Assembly (NCBI RefSeq): GCF_019977195.1
Contig: NZ_AP024643.1
Span: 3,224,001 to 3,288,000, forward strand
DNA length: 64,000 bases
Reading direction: 5' to 3'
From: Arthrobacter sp. StoSoilA2
GTDB taxonomy: Bacteria; Actinomycetota; Actinomycetes; Actinomycetales; Micrococcaceae
Position numbers and translations under genes: made by a program. The notes under the pieces were generated by a model, which saw only the letters and a program-made list of their open reading frames with translations, searched no databases and was not told the origin of the DNA. Position 1 is the stretch's first letter, and each line of letters starts with the position of its first letter. This document shows, in pieces, positions 25,683-34,448 of this stretch.

Positions 25683-28600
25683 CTAGCGTCGAACGATTGA
25701 CCTCAAGAGCCTTAATGCTACCGATAGTGAAGCCATGTCATCGGCTTCGAGGGAATTGACCTCATCAAACATGGTCTTCGCCCGTCCAAGTTGTTCGGCA
25801 TTCAGGCCTTCCCACGTCCTCAGGCGATCTTCGGCCGGGGTGCCGGGCGTGCTCGACTCAAGAACCGACGTCGTCATATCTGCGACGGTTGAGTAGAGAT
25901 CGTCCCGGAGCGCGGCACGGGCAAGTGCCTGCCAGCGGTCGTCGCGGGGCAGGGCGCTGATCCGTTCCAGCAGCGAGTCCACGTGGAAGCGGTTGAACAC
26001 CGTGTAGTAGACGTGCGCCACTTCCTCGACGCTGTTGGTCCCGGTCTGGGCAATCCTTGCGATGTCCAGCAAGGCATAGCTCTCGAACAGCTCCGCCCAC
26101 CTGTGGGCCAGGTGATCCGGCAACTCCCAGCCACGGGCCTTCTCCAGCCAGCCGCTGATACGAACTTTGTCATCGCCACGCAGGTAGTCCAGCAATTTGG
26201 CCCGAAGCGGCACCATCATCGGCTTGAACGACTTCACGACGTCGGCAATCGGCCGGGACGCCATGCCCTGCCCGAGCACCCATCGGACGGCACGGTCCAG
26301 GAGCCTGCGGACATCCAGATGGATTTCGCTCCAATGCTCGGTGGGGAACGACGCCGGAAGGGCATTCAATTCCTCAACCATCGGATCGAGATCGTAGATT
26401 TCACGCAGTGCCACGAATGCTTTGGCTACCGCTACCTCGTTGGCAGACGTTTCTTCGATCGCCCGGAAGGCGAAGGTGATGCCACCGAGGTTGATGATGT
26501 CGTTGGCCACCACCGTAGCGATGATTTCGCGCCGCAGCGGGTGGGTGTCCAGTTCGGCGTCGAACCTCTCCCGCAACTGCTTCGGGAAGTAGGCCCGGAT
26601 CGTGTCCTTGAACCACGGGTCGTCGGCCAGGTTGCTGTCCCGGAGGGCAGCCGCCAACTCGATCTTCGCGTAGGCGGCCAGGACGGACAGCTCCGGAGAC
26701 GTCAGTCCCTGTCCCTGTTCCAGGCGCTGACGCAGTGTCTCGGTGCTGGGCAGTGCCTCCAGGTCACGCTTGAGGTCGGCTGATTTTTCCAGCCAGTCCA
26801 TCAGACGCTCGTAGCTGGGGCTCCAGTCCGCAACGCGGGTCCTGTCGTTGAGGAGCAGGATGTTTTGGTCGATGTTGTCCTGCAGGACCAGGCGGCCGAC
26901 TTCCTCGGTCATGTCAGCCAGGAATGCTGCGCGTTCTGTGGACTCAAGCTTCCCGGCCGCCACCATGCGGTCAACGAAGATCTTGATATTGACCTCGTGG
27001 TCGGAGCAGTCAACGCCCGCCGAGTTATCAATCGCGTCTGTATTAAGGATGACACCCTGCAATGCGGCTTCAATACGTCCACGTTGCGTCAACCCGAGGT
27101 TGCCGCCTTCGCCGACCACCTTGACGCGCAGGTCCTTGCCGTCCACACGGATGGCGTCATTGGCTTTGTCACCTACAGCAGCATGTGTCTCGGTGCTGGC
27201 CTTGACGTAAGTGCCGATGCCACCGTTGTACAGAAGGTCCGCCGGGGCAAGCAGGATTGCCCGAAGCAATTCGGGAGGGCTCAGCTGGGTGGTCCCGTCC
27301 GGCAACCCCAGGGACTTTCGTACTTGGTCTGACACAGGGATCGTCTTGGCTTGGCGCGGGTAGACGCCGCCCCCTTCGCTGATGAGGGTCCGGTCATAGT
27401 CATCCCACGAAGACCGCGGGAGTTCAAAGAGCCTCTGCCTCTCCGCGTACGATGCGGCCGTGTCCGGGTTGGGGTCCAGGAAGATGTGACGGTGGTCAAA
27501 TGCCGCCACAAGCCGGATATGACGCGAAAGCAACATGCCGTTGCCGAAAACGTCACCTGACATGTCGCCCACGCCGACGACGCTGAACTCTTCGGTCTGG
27601 GTATCGAGGTCGAGTTCGCTGAAGTGCCTCTTCACGGACTCCCAAGCGCCGCGGGCGGTGATACCCATGGCCTTGTGGTCATAGCCCACGGATCCGCCTG
27701 ACGCGAAGGCATCGCCAAGCCAGAATCCATATTCGGCAGCCAATCCGTTGGCTGTGTCTGAGAACGTTGCGGTTCCCTTATCGGCTGCAACCACCAGATA
27801 GGAATCGTCGCCGTCGTGGCGGACAACGTCCGACGGCGGGACAAGCCGTTCGCCCTCGACTGTAGTTACGAGGTTGTCAGTGATGTCCAACAAGCCGCGG
27901 ATGAAGGTCTTATAGCTTTCCACCCCTTCGGCCATCCAGGCGGCGCGGTCAACTGCGGGATTGGGCAGCTGCTTCGCGAAGAAGCCGCCCTTGGCGCCGG
28001 TCGGTACGATGACCGCGTTCTTCACGGTCTGCGCCTTCACCAGGCCCAGGATTTCAGTACGGAAATCCTCCCTGCGGTCGGACCAGCGAAGACCACCACG
28101 GGCCACCTTGCCAAAGCGGAGGTGGACGCCCTCCACCCGCGGAGAGTAAACCCAGATTTCGAACATGGGGCGCGGGAACGGCAGGCCATCGATGGTAGTG
28201 GGATCCAGCTTGAAGCTCAGGTAGCCCTTGTTTTGGAAGAAGTTGGTGCGCAACGTCGACTCAATGAGGTTGACGAAGGTACGAAGCACGCGGTCCGCGT
28301 CCAAGGTAGCGACTTGCTCGATAGCTTCTGCCAGGGCAGCTCTTGCGGCACCTTGCTGCTGGGGACGCTTGCTTTCCTCGACGCTGGGATCAAAGCGGGC
28401 GGCAAACAAGACCGTCAGACCCCGCGCAACGTCCGGATTGGCCAAGAGCGTATCGGCGATGAACCCAAAGGAGTTGGTATTGCCCATCTGGCGCATGTAC
28501 TTGGCGTAGGCCCGGAGGACCACTACCTGGCGCCAGTGCATGCCTTCACGAAGCACCAGGCGGTCAAAGTTGTCAGACTCGACTGCCCCTGTGACCGCAG

Positions 28601-30539
28601 CACCAAACGAGTCAGCCAGGAGATCTCCGGTGGCGAGCGGGTCTATGCCAGCCGGATACTTCAGCCCAAGGTCATACAGGAAAAAGTCGCGGTGATCCGC
28701 GGTTTCGATTTCGAAGGGCCGTTCGTCCAGGACTTCGAGGCCAAGGTTGTGGAAGTAAGGAAGGATCTGGCTCAGGCTCTTGGGCTCCATCAAGTAGAGC
28801 TTGACCCGCGCATCCTCCTCCAATGCATCACCGGCGCCTTCAGGAAGGTACACGTGGACGCCGGGGCGCAGTTCCTTGCTCGCTTCCCCTGCCCGTTCGG
28901 CCTGGGCTCCATACTTTTCAAAGCGTTCGATGTCCTCCAGCGCATCTTCAACCTCGTAGTCCACGCGGTAACCGGGAGGGAATGCCTCAGCCCACAAGGC
29001 GGACAGTACTTCAGCGCTCTCCGCGGGACGGTTCTCACGGAGTACCTCGGCGATGCCTTCGCTCCAGGACCTTGAGGCACGCATCAGCCGGTGTTCGAGT
29101 TCTTCCACGTTGACATCGGCAAGTTCCGCGGTGCGTGGCAGCCTGATCCTGAAGAAGACGCGCGCAAGGGCCGACTCCGTGATCCTCGCTTCGTAGTCAA
29201 TGCTCTCAGCTTGGAAGGTCTCGCGTAGTTCCTGCTCAATACGGAGCCTGACGCTCGTGGTGTACCGGTCACGCGGCAGGTAGACCACCGCGGACATGAA
29301 ACGTCCGTAAATGTCGGGGCGCAGGAAAAGCTTGGTCCGGCGCCGTTCCTGGAGTCGCTGGATCCCAGTGGCCGTGGCCGCAAGGTCTCGGATTTCGATC
29401 TGGAACAGTTCGTCGCGGGGGTATGTTTCCAGGATGCCCAGGAGGTCCTTGCCCGAGTGTGAATCCATTGGGAAGCCTGCGTTGCGCAACACCGCATCGA
29501 CTTTGTCCCGGACAATGGGAATGTTGCGGACCGATCCGGTGTAGGCACTTGTGGCGAAAAGCCCGATAAACCGCCGCTCACCATTGACGTTTCCGGCAGC
29601 GTCGAAGCTCTTGACTCCGATGTAGTCCAGGTACGCAGGACGGTGGACGGTTGAGCGGGAGTTGGCCTTTGTGATCACCAGTGCCCGCTTTTCACGGGCA
29701 CGCTTGCGGCCGGCGTCGGTGAGGTGCTGGATCTGTCGGGTGTTGTCGCCAGCACGGAGCAAGCCAAGTCCGCTGTCCTCACGAAGTTCCAGGACGTCCT
29801 CGCCGTCTTCGTTCACGAGGTCGTATTCGCGGTATCCGAGGAAGGTGAAGTTGCCGTCATCCAGCCAGCGCAAAAGGTCTTGCGCCTGCCTGAGTTCGGC
29901 AATTTGCTCGGGGTGGGAGACGCTTCCCAGCGCTTCTGCCAGTTCGAGGGCCTTGCTACGCATTTTCGGCCAGTCTTCAACGGCGGCGCGGACATCCCCG
30001 AGGACGCGTTGGAGGCCGGCAACCAATTCTGCGCGGGCTTCCTCGCTTACGCGGTCAATTTCGACGGCGATCCAAGACTCCATGTGCGACGAGTTGTCGT
30101 TGTCGCCGAGCAGGTGGGCGACGCTGGGCAGTGCCGCAGTGTCGCCACTGGAAATGCCGATATTTGACGGGACCCTGGAAACGCTGCTGAGTTCGCCCGT
30201 GACCCTGTCGCGGGTAACCACGAAAAGCGGGTGCATAACCAGCCGGATGGCGCAGTTTTGGCGAACGAGTTCGGCGTTGACGGAATCAACCAGGAACGGC
30301 ATGTCGTCAGTAGCGATGTAGACAACGTTTCGGTCAGCCTCGACGCCGATTTCCACAATGGCATTTCCAGGTCGCCGGGACTGCGCAACTTTCCTGTGAG
30401 TGCTTGCCCGTGCAATCAGCAGCTCGGGCGCATACGCCCGTGAATCCTCCTCTGCGAGGTGCTCATAGTAGTCACCAAAGAAACCCTCACGGACAACTGC
30501 TGCATCGGACCGATCCTCCACGCTGGATCCTGACGACAT
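25683..30539 (-). CDS. gdh: NAD-dependent glutamate dehydrogenase, large (180-kDa) class
   Basis: 1618 residues, the typical size of the L_180 class (PF05088). ATG with GGAGG upstream. The first ~700 residues contain ACT-like regulatory regions (for example YIATDDMPFLVDSVNAEL). The catalytic core includes GGLRWSDRREDFRTE, the lysine-containing GAKGGFFAKQ near residue 850, GDMSGDVFGNG and KVVGEGGNLGLTQ for NAD binding. The C-terminal ~350 residues are helical. It oxidatively deaminates glutamate to 2-oxoglutarate and ammonia and normally acts in catabolism; M. tuberculosis Rv2476c and Streptomyces GDH are homologues, and the mycobacterial one is controlled by GarA. No garA or pknG is in this window. 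Single gene, possibly read through into the downstream kinase. Confidence 0.95.
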   Translation of the reverse strand: MSSGSSVEDRSDAAVVREGFFGDYYEHLAEEDSRAYAPELLIARASTHRKVAQSRRPGNAIVEIGVEADRNVVYIATDDMPFLVDSVNAELVRQNCAIRLVMHPLFVVTRDRVTGELSSVSRVPSNIGISSGDTAALPSVAHLLGDNDNSSHMESWIAVEIDRVSEEARAELVAGLQRVLGDVRAAVEDWPKMRSKALELAEALGSVSHPEQIAELRQAQDLLRWLDDGNFTFLGYREYDLVNEDGEDVLELREDSGLGLLRAGDNTRQIQHLTDAGRKRAREKRALVITKANSRSTVHRPAYLDYIGVKSFDAAGNVNGERRFIGLFATSAYTGSVRNIPIVRDKVDAVLRNAGFPMDSHSGKDLLGILETYPRDELFQIEIRDLAATATGIQRLQERRRTKLFLRPDIYGRFMSAVVYLPRDRYTTSVRLRIEQELRETFQAESIDYEARITESALARVFFRIRLPRTAELADVNVEELEHRLMRASRSWSEGIAEVLRENRPAESAEVLSALWAEAFPPGYRVDYEVEDALEDIERFEKYGAQAERAGEASKELRPGVHVYLPEGAGDALEEDARVKLYLMEPKSLSQILPYFHNLGLEVLDERPFEIETADHRDFFLYDLGLKYPAGIDPLATGDLLADSFGAAVTGAVESDNFDRLVLREGMHWRQVVVLRAYAKYMRQMGNTNSFGFIADTLLANPDVARGLTVLFAARFDPSVEESKRPQQQGAARAALAEAIEQVATLDADRVLRTFVNLIESTLRTNFFQNKGYLSFKLDPTTIDGLPFPRPMFEIWVYSPRVEGVHLRFGKVARGGLRWSDRREDFRTEILGLVKAQTVKNAVIVPTGAKGGFFAKQLPNPAVDRAAWMAEGVESYKTFIRGLLDITDNLVTTVEGERLVPPSDVVRHDGDDSYLVVAADKGTATFSDTANGLAAEYGFWLGDAFASGGSVGYDHKAMGITARGAWESVKRHFSELDLDTQTEEFSVVGVGDMSGDVFGNGMLLSRHIRLVAAFDHRHIFLDPNPDTAASYAERQRLFELPRSSWDDYDRTLISEGGGVYPRQAKTIPVSDQVRKSLGLPDGTTQLSPPELLRAILLAPADLLYNGGIGTYVKASTETHAAVGDKANDAIRVDGKDLRVKVVGEGGNLGLTQRGRIEAALQGVILNTDAIDNSAGVDCSDHEVNIKIFVDRMVAAGKLESTERAAFLADMTEEVGRLVLQDNIDQNILLLNDRTRVADWSPSYERLMDWLEKSADLKRDLEALPSTETLRQRLEQGQGLTSPELSVLAAYAKIELAAALRDSNLADDPWFKDTIRAYFPKQLRERFDAELDTHPLRREIIATVVANDIINLGGITFAFRAIEETSANEVAVAKAFVALREIYDLDPMVEELNALPASFPTEHWSEIHLDVRRLLDRAVRWVLGQGMASRPIADVVKSFKPMMVPLRAKLLDYLRGDDKVRISGWLEKARGWELPDHLAHRWAELFESYALLDIARIAQTGTNSVEEVAHVYYTVFNRFHVDSLLERISALPRDDRWQALARAALRDDLYSTVADMTTSVLESSTPGTPAEDRLRTWEGLNAEQLGRAKTMFDEVNSLEADDMASLSVALRLLRSIVRR

Positions 30540-30596
30540 CTACAAACGCCTCCATCACATGTTGATTGCTGCGACTCTGCAGCCCACATGGCGAGC

Positions 30597-31901
30597 CTAG
30601 CGCTTAAGCAGGCCGAAGGCTCTGGTAGATCGGCCAAGGGATTTGGGATTTTGCTGGATAGGTGCACAGACAAGCCCCGCAATGGCTCTTCGCAAGGGAG
30701 AGTCGGGCGATGATTCCAACAGGACAGACCCCGACAATAGGGCAGCATCGCACGCTTCCGCGTCTGCAGGTAAGTAGGCATCAATGCCATGTCCAGGCCC
30801 GAAGCGCTCCCAGGCCTCGGATAATTGCTGCCTGGGCGAACGGCCCGCCGACGCCCGCTTAACTTTGTTGAGGAGCACGCGTGGTGTTGCGTGCGGAACC
30901 GCAGCTTCGAGCTCGGCCAGGCCACGGACCAACCGCGGAACGCCGATCGCGTCGGCAGCCCCCACGGCAAAAACCTCGTCCGCCAGCTCCAAACTGCGTA
31001 AGGTAGCGCCATTGCGGCGTGGCGCCATCGTGTCAAAGCTCAATTCCTCATCTGCCTCCAGGCAGAAGCCGGTGTCCACGACAACTACCTCGGCAACCTG
31101 CTTGGCCCTTTCAAGGACAAGCGAAAGTGCAGAGGCCCTCAGTTCAGTCCAGCGGTCCGCCCTTGTGGTTCCAGTGAGTACTCGAAATCCACCGCTCTTG
31201 GTGAAGACAGGCGTAGCAGCCCGGTCCAGTGCATCCGAATCCAGTAATCCTTGGTCAGCGAGCCTGCAGGCCTGGGCGAGACCAGCCGACTCCTCCAACA
31301 GCCCCAGCATGGCCGACACGCTCGCACCATAGCTGTCAGCATCCACAAGAATCACGGACTTGCCTTCGGCCGCCAACTCGGCAGCCATGTTTACTGCAAC
31401 CAGGGTTCTTCCCGGGGCGCCAGTTGGGCCCCACACTGCTATTACCCTCCCCGTTCCGGCCGCTTCGGTTTCGCGCGGTTCCGGCGCCAACTGGAATCCC
31501 GCAGATGAGTCTGCGAAGCCGGCGTCGGGAAATTTGCGGGCGCCAAGCGGCCCACCGTGGCGACCCACTGCATCGGCAATCCTCACGGCAAGGGCAGCGG
31601 GCTCAATATCGGTGGACGCAGTTACTACACCAATGGCAGTGAGCCTCGAGATCTCCACCGGGTCCACAGTCAGGGCGAGAATGGACACACCTACGGCAGC
31701 CAGCCGATCCACCAATGTAGCGGTTAGTTCTTCGCAGCCTTCCGCGACGACAGCCGCCAGGGCAAGGCCGCTCTGGCAGGCAGCCATCAACTCCGCAAGC
31801 TCTGAACACCGGCGGACCACCGTCACGGGGCCATGCAATCGCTCCAGCCCGCCAACCACCGCTTCCTGCGCCTGGCCAACAGTTATGACCGGGATGCTCA
31901 T
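30597..31901 (-). CDS. CpaE/MinD-like P-loop ATPase
   Basis: 434 residues from ATG at 31901, which overlaps the stop of the SAF-domain gene (ATGA). Residues ~1-130 form a receiver-like N-terminal domain as in CpaE. The ParA/MinD-type P-loop VWGPTGAPGRTLVAVNMA follows at ~160-178; the deviant Walker lysine is not obvious, as the loop reads G-P-T-G-A-P-G-R-T with Arg where Lys is usual. Switch VILVDADSYGASVSAMLG and the VVVDTGFCLE motif follow. CpaE proteins localise Flp/Tad pilus machinery. Together with the RcpC/CpaB-like SAF protein this looks like a piece of a Tad locus, but no TadA, TadB, TadC or Flp gene is nearby. Function here is uncertain. Confidence 0.8.
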   Translation of the reverse strand: MSIPVITVGQAQEAVVGGLERLHGPVTVVRRCSELAELMAACQSGLALAAVVAEGCEELTATLVDRLAAVGVSILALTVDPVEISRLTAIGVVTASTDIEPAALAVRIADAVGRHGGPLGARKFPDAGFADSSAGFQLAPEPRETEAAGTGRVIAVWGPTGAPGRTLVAVNMAAELAAEGKSVILVDADSYGASVSAMLGLLEESAGLAQACRLADQGLLDSDALDRAATPVFTKSGGFRVLTGTTRADRWTELRASALSLVLERAKQVAEVVVVDTGFCLEADEELSFDTMAPRRNGATLRSLELADEVFAVGAADAIGVPRLVRGLAELEAAVPHATPRVLLNKVKRASAGRSPRQQLSEAWERFGPGHGIDAYLPADAEACDAALLSGSVLLESSPDSPLRRAIAGLVCAPIQQNPKSLGRSTRAFGLLKR

Positions 31902-32542
31902 TGACTGATGCCCGCGGGGTTCCAAACCACGGATACCTTGGCGGCGTTTGCCTTGGCACCCAGCAGCTTCGGCATCTGTTTGTCCGTAACCAGCACGAGC
32001 ACGACCGTTGTTTTTGAGGCTCCGAGGGCACCTGAACCCGCTGTTATCTCTGCGATTTCGGCACCAGGCAGCAATAGCTGTGGTTCTTCAAAAGCGTTTT
32101 GCGAGCCAGGCATGGCCACCCAGACGTCCACCTTCGCCCCGGGAACTGCCTGCGCTGGAAGTGACTCATCCATTGATATGGCAACAGGCTTGCGGTTCAG
32201 GCCGTCAGCCTGCCCGAGGCTCTTCTGTGGAACGAGTTGGCCCTTCTCAATTCTCTGCAGCGCCACCTTGCCCTGGGCAATTCCGCCCTCCACGGTAACG
32301 TAGGCGGACTCGACGTCGTCCAAGCGAACCTGGACGATGGTTAGATCCCCCGGCCCCACGGTTTGGCCAACGGCAATGCCCTCCCGTGCGGCATAAACCT
32401 GCGTGGTCCGATCAGCGGTGCTAACAACAGAGATGACTCCGGCGACGGATACAAGCATGAGCAGCACTCCCACCAGTAGCCGTGGATCCTTCCAGGATGG
32501 CTTCTTCAACCTGTTGCCGGCCCCGCCTGTACTCGGATCCAT
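31898..32542 (-). CDS. SAF-domain protein, CpaB/RcpC-like
   Basis: 214 residues. A short basic cytosolic leader and one membrane helix (LLVGVLLMLVSVAGVISVV, ~23-41) are followed by a SAF domain (YAAREGIAVGQTVGPGDLTIVQV .. IEKGQLVPQKSL). A beta-rich C-terminal half includes SMDESLPAQAVPGAKVDVWV, the pattern of the Flp pilus assembly protein CpaB/RcpC. ATG at 32542 with AGGAAG upstream. Coupled by a four-base overlap to the CpaE-like ATPase. It diverges from the HTH gene, and the shared 156-bp spacer carries a 10-bp-phased repeat array, so the pair might be under control of that HTH protein. Confidence 0.83.
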   Translation of the reverse strand: MDPSTGGAGNRLKKPSWKDPRLLVGVLLMLVSVAGVISVVSTADRTTQVYAAREGIAVGQTVGPGDLTIVQVRLDDVESAYVTVEGGIAQGKVALQRIEKGQLVPQKSLGQADGLNRKPVAISMDESLPAQAVPGAKVDVWVAMPGSQNAFEEPQLLLPGAEIAEITAGSGALGASKTTVVLVLVTDKQMPKLLGAKANAAKVSVVWNPAGISQ

Positions 32543-32620
32543 TCTTCCTGCTCCCCCATTGAAGTTTCATGGCATGGTTGTCCGCGCCGCCTCTTCATTG
32601 TTGCCGTGACGCGTCGGAAG

Positions 32621-32690
32621 CCAAAGTCAAGAACGCCAAATCATGGGAAATTGTGGATAACTGTGCCAAACGGTGCCAACAGATGCCAAA
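32621..32690 (+). promoter_or_regulatory. 10-bp-phased direct-repeat array in front of the HTH gene
   Basis: Consecutive decamers end in the same motif in exact 10-bp register: GCCAAA (32635-32640), GGGAAA (32645-32650), GGATAA (32655-32660), then three strong copies TGCCAAA (32664-32670), TGCCAAC (32674-32680) and TGCCAAA (32684-32690). A weaker GTCAA lies at 32626-32630. One repeat per helical turn, all in one orientation, ending 8 bases before the ATG. Such head-to-tail spacing suits cooperative binding by a small MerR/BldC-like protein, for instance the one encoded just downstream. The GGATAA element also makes an exact reverse-strand DnaA box (32652-32660). Confidence 0.7.
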
Positions 32691-32698
32691 ATAGTCGC

Positions 32699-32914
32699 AT
32701 GCCCCGATTCCTGACTCTGGCGGACGTCGCCGAACAACTCCAGATAAATTCGCCGCAGGCCTACGCCCTGGTACGCAGCGGTGAGCTGAAAGCCATCCAG
32801 GTCGGAGGGCGCGGACAATGGCGCATCGAGGAAAAGATGTTGGAGCAATACATCGAGGAGCGGTATGCCGAGGCCAGCCGCATGATTGAAGAGGCCAAGT
32901 CCAAGTCGAGCTAG
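32699..32914 (+). CDS. Small excisionase/BldC-like helix-turn-helix protein
   Basis: 71 residues from ATG at 32699; the frame is open further upstream, but this start begins the conserved fold and follows the repeat array. FLTLADVAEQLQINSPQAYALVRSGELKAIQVGGRGQWRI is a MerR-type winged helix as in excisionases and BldC (PF12728). It is followed by a helical basic/acidic tail (EEKMLEQYIEERYAEASRMIEEAK). In Streptomyces, BldC controls development by binding direct repeats cooperatively. This protein lacks any effector domain, so control would be through amount or partners. No clear Shine-Dalgarno is seen between the array and the ATG. It diverges from the SAF/CpaE pair. Orthology to BldC itself is not established. 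Confidence 0.85.
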   Translation: MPRFLTLADVAEQLQINSPQAYALVRSGELKAIQVGGRGQWRIEEKMLEQYIEERYAEASRMIEEAKSKSS

Positions 32915-32944
32915 CGTGGAGGCGCCAAACACGCCTATGAACGG

Positions 32945-33514
32945 CTAGAGTCCTTGGTTCCCGCTTGAGCACAGGGCCGCAAGTGATGTGAAGGGAATAG
33001 TCCTCACGGCAGCCACAGCACCGCCCCGCCGTACCTCGCCCCGTGTATCGGCAAAATCGAAATGGTCCCGTCCGACCCTGTCGATGACACCATGGAGCCT
33101 GTGGTCTCCCGCCGGACCGGCGGCCAGCACCACTGTCACCGGCGCCCTGTCTCGGGAGAGCCCCCGGAGGGCGCTGGCAAGACTAATCGAACTTTGGACC
33201 TGGGAGACGGGTTTTCTAGCCAATCTTCCGAGTCCGTCGTAATAACTTACCGATGCGCATGGAATGAGCCATTGCCGTCCGTTGTCGTTCAATACGAACC
33301 AGTCCCCACCGATGTGGCCCAGGGTTCCCCGGAGGGAAATGCCGCTGCCCAGTACCAATGCGAGCTCAGCTCCGGCGACTCCCCGAAGCCTGTCCGCAAG
33401 GTCCAAACCGGCGAGCTCGACCCGCACGCGCTCGGATATTTCCGATTCACGGGCCAAGGTGCGCTCAGCAGAAAACTGCGCTTCCAGATCTTCAAAGAGA
33501 GAGTCCCATCTCAT
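32945..33514 (-). CDS. Conserved hypothetical protein, beta-rich, unknown function
   Basis: 189 residues from ATG at 33514. An N-terminal helix (LFEDLEAQFSAERTLARESEISERVRVELAGL) precedes two similar beta-barrel-like halves. Each has a strand pair 'GxxLRGTLGHIGGDWFVLNDNGRQWLIP' or 'HRLHGVIDRVGRDHFDFADTRGEVRRGG', which looks like an internal duplication of an Sm-like or DUF2642-like strand set. There is no signal or membrane segment, so it is cytosolic. It lies convergent to the HTH gene (30-bp gap, no clear terminator) and divergent from the LysM gene. I do not know the function. The gene is coding-like in GC-skewed third positions and has no competing frame. Confidence 0.72.
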   Translation of the reverse strand: MRWDSLFEDLEAQFSAERTLARESEISERVRVELAGLDLADRLRGVAGAELALVLGSGISLRGTLGHIGGDWFVLNDNGRQWLIPCASVSYYDGLGRLARKPVSQVQSSISLASALRGLSRDRAPVTVVLAAGPAGDHRLHGVIDRVGRDHFDFADTRGEVRRGGAVAAVRTIPFTSLAALCSSGNQGL

Positions 33515-33607
33515 ATGGTCACAATAGGACCCGTAGCGCGTGGCTCCAACCGCAATCGGATTTTCCCGTCATGATTGGACAAAGTCCTTCGACTGTGCTG
33601 AGAATTG

Positions 33608-33642
33608 GCAAACAGCACCAAATGACATCAAACTGTACTAAA
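33608..33642 (+). promoter_or_regulatory. Second 10-bp-phased CAAA repeat array, in front of the LysM gene
   Basis: GGCAAA, ACCAAA, ATCAAA and ACTAAA occur at exact 10-bp steps (AAA at 33610-33612, 33620-33622, 33630-33632, 33640-33642), same orientation and similar core to the array at 32621-32690. The last copy ends 17 bases before the ATG of the LysM gene. The arrangement suggests the same regulator may bind both. Confidence 0.6.
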
Positions 33643-33659
33643 GAGCCGAAAGGGTAAGA

Positions 33660-34448
33660 ATGAGCAGCGATCCACCAAGGATCCGCCACGACGCCGCCTT
33701 GGCTAGCGTGCTCCTCGCGCTGGGACTTTTGCTGGTAATCGTTGGGCAAACCCTCTTGGGGCAGTGGCAGATGGATGTGGCCCACGGACAGAGAAGTACG
33801 TTCGAGCACCTCCTCGCCCTTGCATCCAGCGCCGCGGGAATTGCCATTGTGTCCTGGTGGATTCTCTCACTTGGCCTCGCATCTTGGGCCGCAGTTCTGC
33901 ATGGCACGGGAAGGAGCGGCAGCGCCAACGCCATCGCCAAGTTCAGTCCTGCCTTCATGCTGAGGCTGGCATGTGCCGTTCTAAGCCTGAATTTCCTCGG
34001 AGTTCAGGCGGCACAGGCAGCCGCAATGCCGGAACCTCAATGGCAAGCCACTTCCAGTGGCGGCACATCCATGGCAGCGTGGCATCCATCAGCTGGCACA
34101 CAAGGACCCGTGCCCCCTGTGGAGGTTCCAGCGCGAAACACCGAAGAAAGCCATGAGGCAAAGCCAGGGCCTGCCTGGCAGCCACGTCCTCCAATAGTTG
34201 AACCCGGCCTCCTGTCGCGTCCGGGCTCTCGCGGGATGACGTTTGGACACCCCGCTGAGGCCGGCATTGTCGTCAAACCGGGTGACACGCTGTGGTCCAT
34301 TGCCGCAGCCAGCCTTGGACCCTTGGCGACAGACGTTGACATCGCCCTGCATTGGCCGAGTTGGTATTCAGCCAACCGAAGGATCATTGGCGACGACCCT
34401 TCGACCCTGCGAGCAGGGCAAGTGCTGCAGCCCCCAACGCCAAGCTAA
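33660..34448 (+). CDS. LysM-domain membrane protein
   Basis: 262 residues; ATG with AAAGGG 8 bases upstream. Three hydrophobic segments (~17-35, ~50-75, ~98-120) precede a Pro-rich extracytoplasmic linker and one C-terminal LysM motif (VVKPGDTLWSIAAASLG .. IALHWPSWYSANRRIIG..PSTLRAGQVLQPP), which binds peptidoglycan glycan chains. It has no lytic or other enzymatic domain. The LysM is longer than usual, with a ~14-residue insertion between its two helices, a form seen in actinobacterial proteins. It is followed at 162 bp by the Rv3235-like gene on the same strand. The upstream repeat array suggests shared control with the HTH gene. Confidence 0.83.
   Translation: MSSDPPRIRHDAALASVLLALGLLLVIVGQTLLGQWQMDVAHGQRSTFEHLLALASSAAGIAIVSWWILSLGLASWAAVLHGTGRSGSANAIAKFSPAFMLRLACAVLSLNFLGVQAAQAAAMPEPQWQATSSGGTSMAAWHPSAGTQGPVPPVEVPARNTEESHEAKPGPAWQPRPPIVEPGLLSRPGSRGMTFGHPAEAGIVVKPGDTLWSIAAASLGPLATDVDIALHWPSWYSANRRIIGDDPSTLRAGQVLQPPTPS

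Noticed and set aside
27816..29075. 419-codon plus-strand open frame
   Set aside because: Antisense to the NAD-GDH catalytic region; composition mirrors the coding strand.
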